Both the position numbers and the translations under genes were made by a program. A stretch of 64,000 bases of DNA. It comes from Candidatus Neomarinimicrobiota bacterium. Its GTDB lineage: Bacteria; Fidelibacterota; JAANXI01. The stretch's first letter is position 1, and every line of letters starts with the position of its first letter. This document shows positions 7,937-17,135 of the stretch, one piece after another. The stretch lies in NCBI GenBank assembly GCA_021734025.1, contig JAIPJS010000011.1, positions 62,001-126,000 on the forward strand. The letters are read 5' to 3'. The notes below the pieces were generated by a model. The model made no database searches. It saw only the letters and a list, made by a program, of their open reading frames with translations, and was not told the origin of the DNA.

Positions 7937-8749
7937 ATGCCATATATCGAATTGCCACATTATCGGTTGCATTACCAGCAATATGGGAGCGGGCCCGCTC
8001 TTGTATTCCTCCACGGCCTGACTTTTGACAGTCGGATGTGGCAGGCTCAGTACGATGTATTTCGTGATGAAAATTTGGTGCTCGGACTGGATTTTCGGGG
8101 ACACGGATATTCCGACGCACCCGAGGAGCCGTATACCTTGGATACCTACATTGGTGACGTTTCCGCACTGTTGAACGCCCTGCACCTTCCCAATGCTATC
8201 CTGGTGGGACTGTCGTTGGGTGGAGCGGTGGCGCTGGAATTTGCAGCCAGGTATCCGCAACGGGTCAGCGGTTTAGCACTGGCATCACCGGCCCTGGCTG
8301 GCTACGAATGGTCCCGAGCATGGAAGGAAACAATGAATCGGATTCAGCAGGCGGGAAATTTACGGACGCTCCGGCAAAACCTGCGACAATACTGGCTGAA
8401 TGATCCCATGTTCGCCAAAGTCCGGACCATGAGGGAACATGCCGCACTTCTCAGAAAGATGGCGACTTCCTTCTCTGGAATGCCGTTGCTGCATGGTAAT
8501 ATGCAGATTAAATCCAGAGATAACGTCAGCGACCGGCTCCGAAAAATCAGGTGCCCGGTCAGCGTAGTGACGGGACAGGGGGACCGCAGTGATTTTCGAA
8601 GTATCGCCAAAACCCTTGCATCAAAATTAGAACGTGTAGAGTGGCACCAGTTGGATGATGCAGGGCATATGGTTAACATGGAAAAATCGCAGCATTTTAA
8701 TTCGTTGCTGCGCCAATTCCTCTACCGGGTGGATGCCGGCGGATTTTGA
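7937..8749 (+). CDS. Alpha/beta hydrolase
   Basis: A 270-residue alpha/beta-hydrolase fold enzyme. The oxyanion segment LVFLHGLTFDSRMW is followed by DFRGHGYSD, the nucleophile elbow LVGLSLGGAVALEF with Ser near residue 92, an acidic residue in VVTGQGDRSDF, and the catalytic His in DDAGHMVNMEKSQHFN. The general family covers esterases, epoxide hydrolases and related enzymes, so the substrate is unknown. There is no signal peptide, hence it is cytoplasmic. It stands alone between the lytic transglycosylase gene and an unknown gene. Confidence 0.9.
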   Translation: MPYIELPHYRLHYQQYGSGPALVFLHGLTFDSRMWQAQYDVFRDENLVLGLDFRGHGYSDAPEEPYTLDTYIGDVSALLNALHLPNAILVGLSLGGAVALEFAARYPQRVSGLALASPALAGYEWSRAWKETMNRIQQAGNLRTLRQNLRQYWLNDPMFAKVRTMREHAALLRKMATSFSGMPLLHGNMQIKSRDNVSDRLRKIRCPVSVVTGQGDRSDFRSIAKTLASKLERVEWHQLDDAGHMVNMEKSQHFNSLLRQFLYRVDAGGF

Positions 8750-8855
8750 GTGCTTACGCCTGAGCTGTGTGTTTGAGTATTTGTGATTCTGGTAAGTCGG
8801 ATACATTTCTTCTCAGTAGTCAAAGGCAAGGGATGGTTTAATAGGGATCAATACC

Positions 8856-9515
8856 ATGGAAACTACCCATTTCGAAATCCAGTTTTATGGCGGAAAGATC
8901 ACTGCACATCACTGGTTGTATGTTCCCAAAGCACTCCTATCGATTGACGAACCGCTCTCCGTCGATAATTTACATATGACGGCACGTCTATATTTTGCCT
9001 ATGTGGATCACGTTTTCTCCGGCCTCGTACGAAGTATTTATAATCCGCCGGATGCTGTGCTGAAGAGTACGATAGGCGGGAAAAATTTGCTTTGGTTCTC
9101 TGGAATCTGGAGCTCTGCGAACGGCAATGAGTCCCATATTACCATGCAAATTCAAAACGGCGGGCTGGTACATCCCAATCATTACAATCAGGGAAGACTT
9201 CAGTTTAAATATCTTATGGAAACCAGGGGTGGCACCGGTTACCTGGGCTTCCATTTTATTCTGACCGATTACGTCAGCAGAATACGGGGAGAGGGCCATC
9301 ATCCCTCAATCATCAGACAAACACTATTTCGGATGACTGAAAATGCCATCTACAGGTATATTGCCGTCAGTTTTACCCGCCGCCTTACGAAATTATTGCA
9401 GGGCGAAGAGACCACGATGAAAAAGATGTTTGGTATTTCAGACAAGGATCTCAGTCTTTGGGTGGCGACCGATCAGATTCCTGAGCAACAAACCCTCGTC
9501 CCGCTCTCTGACTAG
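8856..9515 (+). CDS. Hypothetical protein, 219 aa, unrecognised
   Basis: I do not recognise a family. The 219-residue protein has no signal peptide or membrane helix. Its central part is beta-rich with many aromatic residues (TIGGKNLLWFSGIW, QGRLQFKYLMETRGGTGYLG). The C-terminal third looks helical and basic (YIAVSFTRRLTKLLQGEE). AGGGAT lies about 11 nt before the ATG. It is followed after 119 bp by pepA in the same direction, but each may have its own promoter. Codon use and phase look like a real gene. Confidence 0.75.
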   Translation: METTHFEIQFYGGKITAHHWLYVPKALLSIDEPLSVDNLHMTARLYFAYVDHVFSGLVRSIYNPPDAVLKSTIGGKNLLWFSGIWSSANGNESHITMQIQNGGLVHPNHYNQGRLQFKYLMETRGGTGYLGFHFILTDYVSRIRGEGHHPSIIRQTLFRMTENAIYRYIAVSFTRRLTKLLQGEETTMKKMFGISDKDLSLWVATDQIPEQQTLVPLSD

Positions 9516-9634
9516 AATTTTTCTCTTTCTCATATCGTTCCATTTCCAATACCGAAAATTCCAGTTGGGCAATCGTTCAGCTATTATTACATTCGCCGCA
9601 CTAAGAACAAATCTGAGTTAAAAAAAGGGGAAAT

Positions 9635-11137
9635 ATGGCACATTTGGAATCAATAACGAGTAGTACACCGGAGATCACGACCGGGGAATGGTCGCTATTA
9701 TGCCTCGGAATTTTTGATGATAAAGAATTGTCAGATTATCAACTGCAGTATAACGAGGCATTTGGTGACCAGATTCAGATGCTGCTTGAGCAGGAGGATT
9801 TTCAGGGAGAGTTCGGTCAGACCGAAATGCTGCATTTCGATGGGCAAAGTCCGGTCAGCCGTGTATTACTACTGGGATTAGGTACCAGAGAGGCCTACAC
9901 CCTGGACAAGGTGCGGCAGGCCGGCGGGCATGCGGTGCGGGAAGCGCAGAAGCGCCGGATCAAGGATTTTGCCGTCGAATTGTTCGGCTTGCAAAAATTA
10001 GAGGTATCCGAATCGGAGGTAGCGCAGGCATTAACCGAGGGCCTCATACTCGGCTCCTATCAATTTACGGAATATAAAACCCGGGACACGGATAAGATAT
10101 TCATTGCAAAGAAAGCAACAATTCTGGCAGATGGCGACGTTGACGATGCGATTACCACCGGGAGTGCTGTCGCCCGGGCCACGGCTTTCGTGCGTGATAT
10201 CGCACTGCATCCAAGCAATGTTATGACGCCTTCGCGTCTGTCGGAAGAGGCCGAACAAATCGCAAAGATCGGCGGATTTAAGTATCGGGTGTATGACCGG
10301 AACGAATTCGAGCAGATGGGGATGGGCGCATTTGCCGGCGTGGCCAAAGGTGCAGATGAACCACCGAAACTGATTGTACTGGAATACTATGGTGGAGAAA
10401 ATGGAGAACCACCTGTTGCATTTGTGGGAAAAGGTATCACATTTGATACCGGAGGAATTTCAATCAAGCCGTCCAAGTCTATGTACAATATGAAGTTCGA
10501 CATGTGTGGTGGCGCAGCTGTCCTGGGAATTATGTATGCGATTGCTGAGCTCAAACCGGCAACAAATGTCATCGGAATTGTGGCTGCGACGGAAAATATG
10601 CCCGATGGACGTGCCTACAAACCGGGGGATATCCTGAAGGCTTATAACGGTAAAACGATTGAAGTCCTGAATACGGACGCAGAAGGTCGATTGGCACTTG
10701 CCGATGCACTGGCGTATGCGGAAAAGGAGTTCGAACCAAAATATATGGTCAACTTTGCAACGCTGACTGGCGCTGCTGTTGTGGCATTGGGACATCACGC
10801 CTCCGCATTGATGGGCAATAACGATGAGCTTATCAACGGAATTATCGATGCTGGGGAATATACCGGGGAACGGTGCTGGCAGCTGCCATTGTGGGAAGAG
10901 TATTCCCAACACATGAAAAGTGACGTAGCTGATGTGAAAAATCTCGGGAGCCAGGGCGCAGGCTCTATCACTGCTGGTGCATTTCTGAAGGAATTTGTCG
11001 GCGAAACCCCGTGGGCTCACCTGGATATCGCCGGTACGGCATGGTGGAAAGAGGACCGTCCGTACATACCCAAAGGGGCATCCGGGGTCGGTGTCCGACT
11101 GATGGTACGGTGGTTGACGGAGACATTGAAGAGCTAG
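9635..11137 (+). CDS. pepA: Leucyl aminopeptidase (M17, PepA family)
   Basis: Cytosolic zinc/manganese aminopeptidase that removes N-terminal residues from peptides. The 500-residue length is standard. The C-terminal catalytic domain carries the metal-binding GKGITFDTGGISIKPS with the conserved Lys and Asp, KFDMCGGAAVLG, and the family signature NTDAEGRLALADAL near residue 350. The closing region SGVGVRLMVRWL is also typical. AAAAAAGGGG precedes the ATG. Some PepA proteins also bind DNA; nothing here tests that. Confidence 0.96.
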   Translation: MAHLESITSSTPEITTGEWSLLCLGIFDDKELSDYQLQYNEAFGDQIQMLLEQEDFQGEFGQTEMLHFDGQSPVSRVLLLGLGTREAYTLDKVRQAGGHAVREAQKRRIKDFAVELFGLQKLEVSESEVAQALTEGLILGSYQFTEYKTRDTDKIFIAKKATILADGDVDDAITTGSAVARATAFVRDIALHPSNVMTPSRLSEEAEQIAKIGGFKYRVYDRNEFEQMGMGAFAGVAKGADEPPKLIVLEYYGGENGEPPVAFVGKGITFDTGGISIKPSKSMYNMKFDMCGGAAVLGIMYAIAELKPATNVIGIVAATENMPDGRAYKPGDILKAYNGKTIEVLNTDAEGRLALADALAYAEKEFEPKYMVNFATLTGAAVVALGHHASALMGNNDELINGIIDAGEYTGERCWQLPLWEEYSQHMKSDVADVKNLGSQGAGSITAGAFLKEFVGETPWAHLDIAGTAWWKEDRPYIPKGASGVGVRLMVRWLTETLKS

Positions 11138-11439
11138 AGGATTCATTTGGCAGAGAATGCGTTTGCAATAAAATTGAGAAGGATGTCAAACTGACTCAGC
11201 CTATTGCTGATGAGGAACCGGTTTGGTCGGAGGGCGCTTTTGTATTCCTTGTTGTATGGGCTCTAACCCACTTTCCGAAAAAACATGTGGATGAATGGTT
11301 GTCTGGGCGGGATTTTGCCTAATGACAAAGTCAAAGCAGGAACCTCAGATGTAAAGCCGGGGAGCTCAATTTAACGGTATGAGGTGTCGGTTTTGTTTCT
11401 GAGCACCAGGATGTCAGTTCACTGCACCAGACCGACCCA
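11138..11439. other. Spacer between convergent genes, nothing clear
   Basis: About 300 bases between pepA and the leftward permease operon. I see no RNA gene or strong terminator hairpin. A plus-strand frame ends at 11322 but starts inside pepA, has no ribosome-binding site and no recognisable family, so it is not called. Confidence 0.4.
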
Positions 11440-11718
11440 TCAATCGTCTTCCTCCATTACCTCATCCACAGTGCGGTTCTGGTTGTCAATTCCGGTATTG
11501 GAGACCAGAGTAAACGCGTATAAAAAGATGATGAACAGACCGGCACCCATCCAGGTTAACGATTCGCCGCTGCCCAGCACCATCAGAGTACACGCGAGCA
11601 AGCCAATGAGGATAGTTAGCAGCAGAAGTGGCTGGTTAACTGAACTGGACAGATCCAGTTCGTCCCAGTGCTCTTCCGGGAGGAAAATATTGTGTTCTTC
11701 CAGATCTTCGTAGGACAT
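11440..11718 (-). CDS. Small two-helix membrane protein linked to the APC permease
   Basis: A 92-residue protein with an acidic N-terminus (MSYEDLEEHNIFLPEEHWDE), two adjacent hydrophobic helices (PLLLLTILIGLLACTLMVLG and WMGAGLFIIFLYAFTLVSN) and an acidic tail. No family was recognised. It begins 3 bp after the stop of the permease-USP gene on the same strand, so it is almost certainly in that operon and may be an accessory subunit of the transporter. The subunit idea is inference from context only. Confidence 0.75.
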   Translation of the reverse strand: MSYEDLEEHNIFLPEEHWDELDLSSSVNQPLLLLTILIGLLACTLMVLGSGESLTWMGAGLFIIFLYAFTLVSNTGIDNQNRTVDEVMEEDD

Positions 11719-11721
11719 GGT

Positions 11722-14178
11722 CTACTCTCCTTGTGACGCATTTTCTGAGGAATCTTCCGGGTGTCCCATCTCTTCCAGCTCCCGGAAGAATTGGAAGAAA
11801 TCCTGCATCTCGAATTTGAAATCCGGCTGTTTCGGCCGGACGAAGACTACCGGACATCGGGATCGTTCCGCCAGCCGGGTCGGAGTGCGTCCGAACACTT
11901 TCCGCCGGAACAGTTCGTCCTGGCTGGTGCCGAGCACAATCCGATCGTACTGTTCAGAGTGTTGGATAATTGTTTGCTCCGGTTCCGAATTATCAATGAA
12001 CTGAAATGAGAAGCGGGAGGAATCTGCGATAAGCGCCTCCTGGCTGCCCTCTTTCTCCCGGGCAAACCGGAACACCTGTTTCCGGAATTCTTGTCGTTCC
12101 TCTTCGTTCAGACTTTCTCTGGAAACGTGCAACACATCGATGACGGTATCAGCCTTTTCCTCCACCAGCAGGGAGGCGACCGCAAGTCCCAGGGGCGCCG
12201 TTTTCGGATTCGCCACCGGAACCAGAACCCTTTTTATCTCTTCATCACCGTCATGCTGCATCACAATGGCATGGGTATTGGATTCCTTCATCACCATGTC
12301 AATGTTGGATCCGATGACGGTTTTCTCCCTGTGGACTGTTCCTTTCCAGCCCATGATCAGATAGTCGGTGTTTTTATCCTGAGCCGTAAAAATGATAGCC
12401 GCTGCCGGTTTATGTCCCACCCGGATTTGGGTGCTGACGGGCAGGTCATATTGTTCGGCGTACTTTCGGGCGCTGTCCAGGATTGGGCGGGCATCTTCAA
12501 CAAATCTGTTTGCGGCTCTGGGTGGGAGCTGTGATGGTACGGTAACCACATGCAGGAGAAGGATTTGACTATCTGAGTGACGGGCGATCCGGGCTCCGAG
12601 GTCGATATGGGTTTTGGCTGTTTCGGGATCCGCCACAGGAATGAGGACAGTTTTCTGCTTGGTTTCAATCGGTTTTTCTTCCGCCAGGACCGGCGTGGCT
12701 GCCTTTTCCCGCTCCCTGCCTTTGGCATACATCCTGTACAGACCAAAACCGACCGCCAGCCAGATCAACACGTAGAACCACGCTTCCGGATAGTGATCAA
12801 ACATAAACAGGGCGAGGGCGAATTTGGTTACGATGCCGATAATGGGGACTATAGGATAAAACGGCATCAGGTAGCCGTACGCCAGCTTGTCGCCGTATTT
12901 TTTCCGGATGGTGATCACCGCGATGTTCACCTGGAGGAAGAGCAGCAGAAACATGATATCAGCCGCAGCCGCTACCGTCGTAATCGGAACGAACAATACC
13001 ATAAAGATGATCAACGCTGCGGTAAATAACAGCGCGTAGTGGGGCGTCCGGCGATCCGGATGAATCGCGGCAAACAGATCCGGCAGGTTTTTGTCCCGTC
13101 CCATGGCGAATGAAACCCGCGTGGAGGAGAAGGTGGTGGCATTCAGGGCTGACATGGTCGACAATACGCCTCCCGCCAATATCAACACAGCGCCGTAGGG
13201 CACGAACTGGGCGGCAGCCCGGGCAAGCCCGAGTTCCCCCACGTGCCGGAGGATCTTCCAGTTGGCAACCTGGGCGGAAATATCTCCGGGAATATGCGCA
13301 TCTATGGCTTCCAATGCCTGGATAAGGAGCTCTGACTGCGAAGCCCCCACCAATACAAAGGCGACCACCATATAGATTGGCACCACGATAGCCAGGGACC
13401 AGAATACCGCCTTGGGGATGTTTTTCCTCGGCTCGACCACCTCTTCGCCAGCCTGAACGATGATTTCGTAGCCTTCGAACGCGATGAATGTGAGTCCCAT
13501 GGCGGAGAGGATCCCCATCCAGCCGGTCTCATCCGGAATGAACGGCTGCAGCTGGGAGGTGCCCATACCGCCGCCTGTTCCAAAGGAGAACCACCAATCC
13601 GGGAAAAACATAAACTTCAGTCCGAAAAAGCAGAAAATTGCGATGACCAAAACCTTGGACACCGTCACAATATTGCCCGCCATCCCGGTTTCGCTGGCGC
13701 CCCGGAAATTGATATAGGCAAAGATGGCTGCGATGCCTGTACCGAACAGTTTCTTGCCCATGGTCAGGTCAATCCCGTACTGGAGCAGCGGGGCATCCAG
13801 GATGCGCAATAATTCGAAGATGAACGCCCCGAATCCCAGCGCATACAGTGCCCCGGCGACCGCGTGGGCAAACCAGCTCATCCAGCCGGCAAGGAAGGCG
13901 TTGGCGCCGGGCAGTCCTTCCTTTATCCAGAGATATCCACCGCCGGCTTCCGGAATAGCTGACCCGAGTTCAGCGTAGACCATAGCCGTAAATATGGTGA
14001 CGATCCCGTTCAGGGCGAAGCTCAGGATCAGCGCCGGACCGGCGACTCCGGCGGCTTCTCCGGTTAACACAAAAATCCCGGCGCCAATCATGGCACCGAC
14101 GCCGATCATGGTGATGTCAAAAAGACTCAAGTCACGATTTAACTGAACCGCTTCCGACTGTGAAGACTGTTGATTCAT
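11722..14178 (-). CDS. APC-superfamily amino acid permease fused to two universal stress protein domains
   Basis: An 818-residue fusion. Residues about 15-490 form a 12-helix APC-type amino acid/cation permease (IGVGAMIGAGIFVLTG near the start, then GSAIPEAGGGYLWIKEGLPG). Residues about 505-645 and 655-790 are two UspA-like domains (the first with KTVLIPVADPETAKTHIDLG and the nucleotide-binding type MGWKGTVHREKTVIGSN, the second with RVLVPVANPKTAPLGLAVAS and GRTPTRLAERSRCPVVFVRP). The USP domains are probably cytosolic nucleotide sensors that gate transport. It sits beside the Trk potassium genes, with a small membrane protein downstream. The substrate is unknown. Confidence 0.93.
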   Translation of the reverse strand: MNQQSSQSEAVQLNRDLSLFDITMIGVGAMIGAGIFVLTGEAAGVAGPALILSFALNGIVTIFTAMVYAELGSAIPEAGGGYLWIKEGLPGANAFLAGWMSWFAHAVAGALYALGFGAFIFELLRILDAPLLQYGIDLTMGKKLFGTGIAAIFAYINFRGASETGMAGNIVTVSKVLVIAIFCFFGLKFMFFPDWWFSFGTGGGMGTSQLQPFIPDETGWMGILSAMGLTFIAFEGYEIIVQAGEEVVEPRKNIPKAVFWSLAIVVPIYMVVAFVLVGASQSELLIQALEAIDAHIPGDISAQVANWKILRHVGELGLARAAAQFVPYGAVLILAGGVLSTMSALNATTFSSTRVSFAMGRDKNLPDLFAAIHPDRRTPHYALLFTAALIIFMVLFVPITTVAAAADIMFLLLFLQVNIAVITIRKKYGDKLAYGYLMPFYPIVPIIGIVTKFALALFMFDHYPEAWFYVLIWLAVGFGLYRMYAKGREREKAATPVLAEEKPIETKQKTVLIPVADPETAKTHIDLGARIARHSDSQILLLHVVTVPSQLPPRAANRFVEDARPILDSARKYAEQYDLPVSTQIRVGHKPAAAIIFTAQDKNTDYLIMGWKGTVHREKTVIGSNIDMVMKESNTHAIVMQHDGDEEIKRVLVPVANPKTAPLGLAVASLLVEEKADTVIDVLHVSRESLNEEERQEFRKQVFRFAREKEGSQEALIADSSRFSFQFIDNSEPEQTIIQHSEQYDRIVLGTSQDELFRRKVFGRTPTRLAERSRCPVVFVRPKQPDFKFEMQDFFQFFRELEEMGHPEDSSENASQGE

Positions 14179-14182
14179 CTAG

Positions 14183-14479
14183 CTACCACCTCTTACCATT
14201 CGAATTCACCAAAAAATTATAAATGAATATTGAGCGAATATCTATAATAAATCGTTGAAAGTTTGTATTCCTGTTTGTGCTGTATTTTGTCAAATCATTC
14301 ATGCCATAGTTGATAGTTTTGATGAAATCATACATAGATTCCTTGTCCTGCAAAGTCAGGGGAATATCGTATACGGGAGTGTATTCGGGCAGAGTCAGTT
14401 TACTATGCTGAAATCGATAAAGCAGGTCGTCTTCCTCGAGAATCGTCAGTTCGATTTCCATTATCGTTTCCCGCTTCAT
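14183..14479 (-). CDS. Hypothetical protein overlapping trkH, 98 aa
   Basis: A 98-codon frame whose ATG overlaps the trkH stop by 4 bp and which ends 4 bp before the permease gene. It therefore fills exactly the gap in a run of tightly packed leftward genes. The first 60 residues look protein-like (MEIELTILEEDDLLYRFQHS, then LTLPEYTPVYDIPLTL). The last 35 come from AT-rich sequence and are less convincing. An internal ATG at codon 7 may be the real start. No domain was recognised. It could also be a degraded gene. Confidence 0.45.
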   Translation of the reverse strand: MKRETIMEIELTILEEDDLLYRFQHSKLTLPEYTPVYDIPLTLQDKESMYDFIKTINYGMNDLTKYSTNRNTNFQRFIIDIRSIFIYNFLVNSNGKRW

Positions 14480-15996
14480 TCTGGTGTGTCCACATCGCGG
14501 GATGATTTGACTAAGGACGGGACATCCCGGGATAGTTTCACAATACCGATCAGGATGACCAAAAATTCCAATCTCCCCAGAAACATCCCGACCATCTCGG
14601 TATAGAGAACGCCGGGTGGGGCTTGTGGCCCGGTAATACCGACCGAAAGCCCGACGGTTCCCTGGGCTGAGGCGTACTCGAATAGGGACTCCATGAACCC
14701 GTACCCGTGTGCCATCAACACCGTCGCCCCGACTCCGATCGCAACCAGATAGAGAAAAGCATATCCTCCGACACGGACCTGGAGGTTCTTTGACACCTGG
14801 ATTTCATTATCTCCTTCCCAGACAGAATTGAATTCCACGGCTGAGCGCGGCAGCAACTCGCGACGTATTGCCCAATAGATAGACTTGAACAAAAGATATA
14901 TCCGAAATTGTTTGATTCCGCCGGCAGTGGAGCCGGTTCCACCCCCGATGAACATGAGTACAATAGTGAGAAACATCCCAACTGCATTCCATCCCTGATA
15001 ACTAGTGGATGTAAATCCGGTGGTAGTCAATGCAGTAACAGTTTCGAACACCGCGACCCGAATCTCTTTCCCGAGGCTGGGATATATTCCCTGCACAGTG
15101 AGAAAAAAGAGCAAAGGTATGACGAGCAGAAGCAGGCACGTGAAGAAGCGGAGTTCTCCATTCTTTGAGACTGCCCGAATTTTGCCACGCAGGATCAGCC
15201 AGGCAACCAGAAAATTCAGATTTCCGAGAATCATCAAGGGGAGAGAGACGGCTTCGACCGCGATGGAATTCCAATGGCCAATGCTGGCGCCTTTCGTTGA
15301 AAATCCTCCCGTCGATACAGCCGCAAGAGAGTGATTTACGGCGTCGAAGAATCCAAGTCCCGCCAGAGAATATCCGAGAATGCCAATGACGATATATCCG
15401 ACATACAGAATCAAAACCACCTTTGCTGAGGCTTTGACATTTGGTACAAGCTGTTGTCGTCCTTCAGCCCGCCCAAGAGAAGGACCGATAGGACCGGTGA
15501 CGGATGCCAGCATCAGGATTGCCAGCCCTGCTCCTCCTCCCACTTGCATAATGCTTCGCCAGAGGAGGAAAATATGGAGCGTGCTTTGTTCATCCACCAC
15601 AGTCAGTCCGGTAGTCGTCCATCCGCTTACCGCCTCAAACAGGGCAAGTGTCCATGACATATCCGCCCCGAGGTAGAATGGCCATGCAGAGAAGATAAAT
15701 AAGGCTATCCAGCTGAGCAGGACGGACACCCGCGCTTCTTCCAGCGTCAGATCGGTACCGGGAGGCGGCTTGAAAAAGAACCACAGGAGCAGCCCGATAC
15801 CAAGGAGGCTGCCAGCCGGAACCAGGAATGCAAAAGCCAACTCTTTCTCTGCCGGCCATGCGAATAACACACTCAGTGGTAGAAGTAAAAATAGACTGCT
15901 TATCATCATGATAAGCCCGATATACCCCAGGATTACTCCATACCGGCTCCTGAGATACGAATCTCCTGTCACGGATTTTCCCGGATTACGATGCAT
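14476..15996 (-). CDS. trkH: Trk/Ktr potassium uptake channel subunit TrkH
   Basis: A 506-residue potassium-translocating subunit of the SKT superfamily. It has four M1-P-M2 repeats with selectivity-loop sequences such as GWTTTGLTV (first pore), STGGFSTKGAS (second) and TTTGFTSTSYQGWN (third), then a fourth near EYASAQGTVGLSVG. The intracellular-gate type segment GGGTGSTAGGIKQFR follows the third pore. It overlaps the start of the downstream-listed TrkA gene by 11 bp, so both are translated together and form the channel-gating ring complex in the inner membrane. Confidence 0.96.
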   Translation of the reverse strand: MHRNPGKSVTGDSYLRSRYGVILGYIGLIMMISSLFLLLPLSVLFAWPAEKELAFAFLVPAGSLLGIGLLLWFFFKPPPGTDLTLEEARVSVLLSWIALFIFSAWPFYLGADMSWTLALFEAVSGWTTTGLTVVDEQSTLHIFLLWRSIMQVGGGAGLAILMLASVTGPIGPSLGRAEGRQQLVPNVKASAKVVLILYVGYIVIGILGYSLAGLGFFDAVNHSLAAVSTGGFSTKGASIGHWNSIAVEAVSLPLMILGNLNFLVAWLILRGKIRAVSKNGELRFFTCLLLLVIPLLFFLTVQGIYPSLGKEIRVAVFETVTALTTTGFTSTSYQGWNAVGMFLTIVLMFIGGGTGSTAGGIKQFRIYLLFKSIYWAIRRELLPRSAVEFNSVWEGDNEIQVSKNLQVRVGGYAFLYLVAIGVGATVLMAHGYGFMESLFEYASAQGTVGLSVGITGPQAPPGVLYTEMVGMFLGRLEFLVILIGIVKLSRDVPSLVKSSRDVDTPE

Positions 15997-16648
15997 CGCC
16001 GGTCAGCACTTTCAAGGCTTCGCTCTGGGAATCTGGCAGAGCAATAACGATCAATCGATCCCCGCTCCGGAGCACGGTTTGTCCGCGCGGTATCAGTTGC
16101 TCCTCCTCCCGCAGGATAAATCCGATGATGACATTTTCAGGTAACGAAAGTTCATGTAAGGTTTTTCCAACTGCCGGGGCAGTCGCCGGAAGGATCACTT
16201 CCGAGATATTCACTTTGCCGCCTCCAACCGGGATAATACTTGTCATCTCCTCAAGGACGGTTCGCTGTTCGATCAGTTTGGTCACCACTTTCGTTACGGC
16301 GAAAGCATCAATGCCCAGCTGTTGAAATATCTCTTCATTATCCGGATCCTGCACAACCGCCAGTGTTCGGGGGACGTGAAACCGCAATGCTGCAAGCTGG
16401 CAGGTAATTAAATTTTCATAATCATACGGGGACACTGCAAGAACGGCATCCGCCTGACGTATTCCCGCCTCTTCCAGGATTGACGGAGTGGTAAAATCCC
16501 CATGGAGGGTCAGTACTTTCATTTGTTGCGCAATCTTATCGCACTCCTCTTTCCTGTCGTTTATGACGGTAACCGAATGGCCTTTATTAATGAAGGTACG
16601 AGTGAGGAAATACAACGTGCTGCCATTCCCACTGAGAATGATCTTCAT
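15986..16648 (-). CDS. trkA: TrkA-type potassium channel regulator (RCK N and C domains)
   Basis: A 220-residue cytosolic gating subunit. Residues 1-130 form an RCK nucleotide-binding domain. The usual GxGxxG is altered to ILSGNGSTLYFLTR, but the acidic end of strand 2 is replaced by VINDRKEE. Residues about 138-215 form a TrkA_C domain (ILPATAPAVGKTLHELSLPE and a closing DRLIVIALPD). It is read together with trkH by overlap. A second TrkA-type gene lies just upstream, a doubled arrangement also known from other bacteria. Confidence 0.92.
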   Translation of the reverse strand: MKIILSGNGSTLYFLTRTFINKGHSVTVINDRKEECDKIAQQMKVLTLHGDFTTPSILEEAGIRQADAVLAVSPYDYENLITCQLAALRFHVPRTLAVVQDPDNEEIFQQLGIDAFAVTKVVTKLIEQRTVLEEMTSIIPVGGGKVNISEVILPATAPAVGKTLHELSLPENVIIGFILREEEQLIPRGQTVLRSGDRLIVIALPDSQSEALKVLTGDAS

Positions 16649-16659
16649 AACGCCTTTTC

Positions 16660-17133
16660 CTACTTTCTGGTATTTGCTTCCTGGATTGCCGACAGAAACT
16701 CTTCACCTGCCAGGATCGTCGGGGAAATGGTTTCAATTTCCTGAGTATGGTAAATTTCTTCCCGTTCCGGATCGAAGACCCGGGCTACCACCTTGGGAAC
16801 GGAGAAAATGCGGCTGGCAATTTGGGCCACCGTGAGATTAATCGTATCATCCCGTGTGGTGACAAACACAACGTCGGCCTGGTCAAGTTTCGCTTTTTTC
16901 AGTACCGCCAGCTCTGTTGTATTCCCTTCAATCCGGAATCCGCTAAAGCCGGTCGCCAGTTTTTCAAACGCACGTTTCTCAGTATCCACCACGACCACAC
17001 TGTGTCCGGCTTTGCTCGTCCGGTTGGCTAATAAAGAGCCCAACCGGCCACAACCGATTACCACAATATATTTTTCCCCATTTTCAGCCGGTTTCTTTAA
17101 CCATTCCGATGGTTTGGTTCGGAGTTTTGCCAT
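16660..17133 (-). CDS. TrkA-N domain protein (RCK N domain only)
   Basis: A 157-residue protein with one intact NAD(H)/ATP-binding RCK domain: IVVIGCGRLGSLLANRTSKA, then VVVVDTEKRAFEKL with the acidic residue that usually contacts the ribose, and the later VVFVTTRDDTINLTVAQIAS. It lacks a TrkA_C domain, unlike the next gene downstream. The two genes probably supply two kinds of subunit to the TrkH gating ring. It lies 11 bp from trkA and 2 bp from the response regulator gene, hence in the same operon. Confidence 0.9.
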   Translation of the reverse strand: MAKLRTKPSEWLKKPAENGEKYIVVIGCGRLGSLLANRTSKAGHSVVVVDTEKRAFEKLATGFSGFRIEGNTTELAVLKKAKLDQADVVFVTTRDDTINLTVAQIASRIFSVPKVVARVFDPEREEIYHTQEIETISPTILAGEEFLSAIQEANTRK

Positions 17134-17135
17134 AC

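Noticed and set aside
11011-11322. Plus-strand frame of about 100 codons past the pepA end
   Set aside because: It begins inside pepA in another frame, has no ribosome-binding site and no recognisable family. The part beyond pepA is too short to support a gene.
16660-17133. Possible frameshifted trkA, because two TrkA-type genes are adjacent and the first lacks the C domain
   Set aside because: Both frames start with their own nucleotide-binding strand and signature. They are two genes, not two halves.
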